Shown here: positions 7,951-10,262 of the stretch, piece by piece
How positions within the stretch are numbered: position 1 is the first letter of the stretch
Layout: each line of letters starts with the position of its first letter
NCBI GenBank assembly: GCA_035591015.1
Contig: JAXIUW010229508.1
Location: forward strand, 1 to 10,262
Source of the DNA: Cephalothrix simula
Lineage: Eukaryota; Nemertea; Palaeonemertea; Archinemertea; Cephalotrichidae
Reading direction: 5' to 3'
Length of the DNA: 10,262 nt
Position numbers and translations under genes: made by a program
The notes under the pieces: model-generated
The model's database searches: none
Seen by the model: only the letters and a program-made list of their open reading frames with translations
Told to the model about the DNA's origin: nothing

Positions 7951-8703
7951 TGTAGGCATACACCAGTTTCAATATCAGAAGAAGAATTATTCTCTGAATT
8001 TCTGACTGATGAGAATAATAATGAAGCAACCCCGCTACATGAAGATATTGAAACGGTAGCAAGTCCAAATGCATGTGGTCTGCAAAACCTAGGAAATACA
8101 TGCTACGTAAACAGCTGTATCCAGCTACTCCTTCAAAACCCAAAACTTAATGCGATGCTGGGAAAGCAGAGCGATAGTCCACTTGCCAAATCTCTCTGCA
8201 ACCTTAGAAAGATGATGAAAGGAAGGAAAGACGACAAACCTAGCGACTTCTTTAAAGCTACAAGTGGAATATTCCCACAATTTAACAACGGACTCCAACA
8301 CGATGCCCATGAATTCCTTACCTCAGTTATCAGCCAACTACAGAAAGAAACGCGAAATGAATCGTTAGAAAGGTACCTCACAACAACCTATGGTTCCCAG
8401 AAGACAACAGAAGCTGTAATTGATGAACTCATCAACAACAACTCTGAATGGATCAGCTCCCTTTTAGTGTGTCAGAGCCAAGTGGTTGAATGCTCGAGGT
8501 GTCACACTAAGTCAGCGTCAAGACTGAGCACATTCATGTTGTCCATAAGAAGAACCGAACTCAATAATGTCGTCCTCAGTAAAACGATGGACACTAACTA
8601 CTACGGCCCACTGCGATGTATGTGGAGAAGCAACTTAGAAAGTTATAAACCGATCTTTCAAGTATACCGCCGACAAACTCTTTATCCATCTGAAACGCTT
8701 TAA
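7774..8703 (+). pseudogene. Open frame joining the RT C-terminus to the start of a USP domain
   Basis: One uninterrupted 309-residue frame holds both the end of the RT C-terminal region (D-T-L-P-T-P-S-Y-L-H-L-W near residues 28-39) and the N-terminal half of a USP. The USP half has the Cys box G-L-Q-N-L-G-N-T-C-Y with catalytic Cys at residue 110 (codon 8101-8103), G-L-Q-H-D-A-H-E-F from residue 173, and C-S-R-C at 240-243. Between the domains lie about 60 residues rich in Glu/Asn. Where relatives have a C-C-H-C knuckle, only the last Cys (in I-G-C-R-H) is evident. Past about residue 275 (8600) the frame is wrong for the protein, since the USP continues in another frame, so the last ~30 residues are noise. 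The ATG at 7774 is probably not a real start, because homology begins upstream. Confidence 0.8.
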
Positions 8704-8809
8704 CTACGAGGCTAAACACCCACGTAAGTATAATGCTGAAGTGACCCTCACGCCAGTAACTTTGATGGTCAATGGCGCACCTGTAAAGTACAAGGTTCTA
8801 AGTGTAGTT

Positions 8810-8817
8810 TGTCATCA
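8810..8817 (+). repeat. Target-site duplication, left copy (TGTCATCA)
   Basis: Eight bases are repeated exactly at 9094-9101 on the other side of the inserted element. Because the element ends TCAGGGG/CCCCTGA overlap TCA here, the true duplication may be only TGTCA (5 bp). Both readings give the same empty site. Confidence 0.75.
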
Positions 8818-9093
8818 GGGGTGGGTTGTATGAATACCTCTAGACACCGACCTATTTGGGGTGGTTGATAGGGAATATCGATTAAAAGTCTGATTACTGT
8901 GCGATGAAGTATTGAATTATCAAGGTTAATTAATTGTCAAAACAATAAGCGAATACAATAGAAATGCCAACCAATTTATGTGAAATCATGTGAGGCATTA
9001 CGTGATTATATTCATATCATCAAGAATGTCAGTTGGAGACCCCGTTTCAAAACCGAGGTCGGTGTCTACATACATATTCTGACACCCCCCTGA
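8815..9093. mobile_element. MITE inserted in the USP domain
   Basis: This non-coding element has imperfect terminal inverted repeats of about 39 bp. The left end starts TCAGGGGTGGG and the right end, reverse-complemented, starts TCAGGGGGGTG. Both share TAGACACCGACCT at matching depth (8841-8853 and 9056-9068). TGTCATCA flanks both sides. Joining base 8817 to base 9102 makes the USP read through H-Q-G-F-L-N-S-G-H-Y in one frame. The insert adds 284 bases including the duplication, which is not a multiple of three. CAGGGG ends suggest a hAT-like element, but the 5-versus-8 bp duplication is ambiguous, so the superfamily is open. Confidence 0.88.
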
Positions 9094-9101
9094 TGTCATC
9101 A
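9094..9101 (+). repeat. Target-site duplication, right copy (TGTCATCA)
   Basis: Exact match of 8810-8817. The USP reading frame resumes directly after it. Confidence 0.75.
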
Positions 9102-9271
9102 AGGATTCCTCAACAGTGGTCACTACACAATGAAAACGAAGAAAGAAAAAGGATAAATTGTTATGTTATGATGATGCCAGAACCTACCAGACATAAACCC
9201 AACCAACTGATAGTTACACCATAATGCTAACAAGAACTGACTCAGGAGGAGGGGGAAGGTTGGCGCCTTAA

Positions 9272-9440
9272 AGCCTGGTTTAACCCCACATCTGTGCCCT
9301 AAGTCTCAGACCTCCTTGCAGTCAGATGCTTCAGTGACGTTTTTTGCCGCTCGCTCGGGCACCTGGACAGTAAAACGTTCATATCTGCTTGCCCATACCG
9401 CCATGAGGATGGGTGCCGAGCAAACCCATAGCAATGGGAT
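9272..9440 (+). other. 3' untranslated region of the retroelement (inferred)
   Basis: After the last USP stop the sequence stays GC-richer than its surroundings for about 170 bases, then turns AT-rich. Near its end two small hairpins share the same arms: CCCAT/ATGGG at about 9391-9414, and CCCAT/ATGGG at about 9425-9438 around a four-base loop. 3' RNA structures recognised by the RT are known in non-LTR elements, so these are candidates, but this role is inferred only. Confidence 0.5.
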
Positions 9441-9449
9441 GACTCACCT

Positions 9450-10262
9450 ACATATTTTCCTTTAAATATTGTGAGAATGGATTATCACATAAAATTTATA
9501 AATGCTCAAAATAACATGAAAGTTGATTTGCTAAAAATTACATATTGGTAATTTTAAAACACCTAGAAATAAATCTCATGATCAGAATAATTGAATAAAT
9601 TCAAGAAATGACTAATTGTTGAATGTAGGGCGTATTTCAGACTGTTCTTTTAAAATTTTTGCGACGTTCTACGCGATAGGAATGATCTCAAACTTTCAAG
9701 ATGGAAATACACTGCCCAAAAAAGTTTTCAAACGAAATTTTTTAAAAAATACTCAATTTTCAAAACTCCGTATAAAATCAAATAATTGTCGAAATTACAT
9801 GCGGTTTTCGGTATATGAAGCTTTCATTCCCGTTCTTTAAGATTAGTAGAGTCACTGATGGTTAGAAAAAATTATCGGCTAATTCATAAAGATGAGGCTG
9901 CAAAAATGTTAGTTTTTTTTTATTTTTTCAACTTTGAACCAACTTTTGGGAAAAAGTTGCCCTCATGAGACCTCTTTTTTGTGGATGCATCCTGTTCTGG
10001 GTCTTATTTTTAGTCAGTATCCAGATTTGCAAGCATGTAACTATCGATCATATACTGATACGACTGCATTTTCAAAGGGATGCAAAAATTAGAAAAAAAG
10101 ACATTTTGATAAGAAATTTGGATATTTTTTGGAGGATGATTCTCTTATCATTGATTATTAGGATAGATAAAGAAAACTCAAGAAAGTTGCAGCTGCATCC
10201 TGCCTCATCTTGCTTATCCGTGTGATGGAAATGCCTTAGAAACTGAATTTCTCTACTTTTTT
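9450..10262. other. AT-rich stretch with no supported gene
   Basis: Open frames at 9616-9840 and 9965-10225 carry no motif I recognise. The second begins with a hydrophobic stretch, but its composition follows the AT-rich DNA. A T-run lies at about 9911-9928. GATGAGGCTGCA at 9891-9902 has a loose inverted counterpart near 10190-10215. Confidence 0.5.

Larger units (their letters stand above)
8071..9271 (+). pseudogene. Ubiquitin-specific protease (peptidase C19) domain, decayed and interrupted
   Basis: USPs remove ubiquitin from proteins with a Cys-His-Asp/Asn triad. All parts are visible in order. The Cys box is at 8077-8106 (Cys codon 8101-8103) and G-L-Q-H-D-A-H-E-F at 8290-8316. The first zinc pair, C-S-R-C, is at 8491-8502 and the second, C-D-V-C-G, at 8612-8626. 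H-L-K-R-F is at 8687-8701 and V-V-C-H-Q at 8804-8818. After an inserted DNA element come the His box S-G-H-Y-T at 9115-9129 (His codon 9121-9123), C-Y-D-D-A-R at 9164-9181 and S-Y-T-I-M-L-T-R at 9212-9235. The stop is at 9269. Without the insert the domain is about 305 residues, a compact but complete catalytic core. Lesions: frame change at about 8600-8612, stop at 8636, frame change at about 9135-9163, stop at 9194. W is replaced by L before C-Y-D-D. A host USP pseudogene is less likely because the RT and USP share one open frame. Confidence 0.88.
5520..9440 (+). mobile_element. 5'-truncated non-LTR retrotransposon with RT and USP domains
   Basis: Recognisable protein starts abruptly at about 5520 in the linker upstream of the RT and runs, through many lesions, to a stop at 9269-9271. 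About 170 bases of GC-richer 3' untranslated sequence follow, before the DNA turns AT-rich near 9440. Loss of the 5' part and retention of the 3' part is typical of elements copied by target-primed reverse transcription. No poly-A tail or target-site duplication was found, so both outer edges are approximate. Order: linker (5523-6150), RT (6150-7560), RT C-terminal region (7526-7950), USP (8071-9271). A later DNA element interrupts the USP. The copy cannot be active. Confidence 0.85.

Noticed and set aside
7862-8381. Several - strand frames opposite the USP
   Set aside because: They are shadows of the well-supported + strand coding frame.
9033-9224. 63-residue + strand protein
   Set aside because: It spans the end of the MITE and reads the USP tail in the wrong frame.
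8071-9271. Host USP gene or processed pseudogene
   Set aside because: The RT C-terminal region and the USP Cys box share one open frame, and the 3' untranslated stretch follows the USP directly, so the retroelement explanation is preferred. It is not fully excluded.
9616-9840. 74-residue protein
   Set aside because: No recognisable motif; low-complexity AT-rich codons.
9965-10225. Secreted or membrane protein with a hydrophobic start
   Set aside because: Only the first ~20 residues are suggestive; there is no second supporting feature, and AT-rich DNA often yields Phe/Leu/Ile runs.

Overview
The window looks like AT-rich, gene-poor genomic DNA from an invertebrate animal, and I see no intact host gene. 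This rests on a decayed animal-type non-LTR retrotransposon, a class II tRNA-derived SINE, short inverted-repeat DNA elements and several repeat layers, with no bacterial gene structure anywhere. Species cannot be told from sequence alone; the reverse transcriptase reminds me of families common in marine invertebrates such as cnidarians.

The main object lies at about 5520-9440. It is a 5'-truncated, dead retroelement on the + strand. A linker and a reverse transcriptase (RT) spread over several frames are followed by the RT C-terminal region. In the same open frame comes a complete ubiquitin-specific protease domain (USP, peptidase family C19). The USP holds a Cys box, a G-L-Q-H-D-A-H-E-F box, two zinc-binding C-x-x-C pairs, an H-L-K-R-F box, a G-H-Y His box and a D-D box. 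It sits where related RTs usually carry a zinc knuckle and an endonuclease. An RT joined to a C19 deubiquitinase is the most interesting thing here. The element is dead: the catalytic RT motif reads Y-A-D-H, and there are multiple stops and frameshifts.

A 276-279 bp inverted-repeat element (about 8815-9093) inserted inside the USP, exactly between the H-Q-G and S-G-H-Y motifs. It left a direct repeat TGTCATCA on both sides. Removing the insert plus one repeat restores the protein frame across the junction, which proves the insertion came later.

The left part (1-3810) is a nest of repeats. About 75 bp at the very start is repeated inverted at about 3735-3809, so the whole stretch may be one large non-autonomous DNA element or two related ends. 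Inside are a GC-rich hairpin, a tRNA-derived SINE with an ATTTC-rich tail (1549-1837), a decayed short repeat in three copies, and a 28 bp perfect palindrome flanked by 9 bp direct repeats. It also holds three perfect tandem copies of a 28 bp unit, a 54 bp direct repeat, and a 296 bp element with TGGGTGG ends. The stretches 3855-5520 and 9450-10262 are AT-rich and hold only short simple structures.
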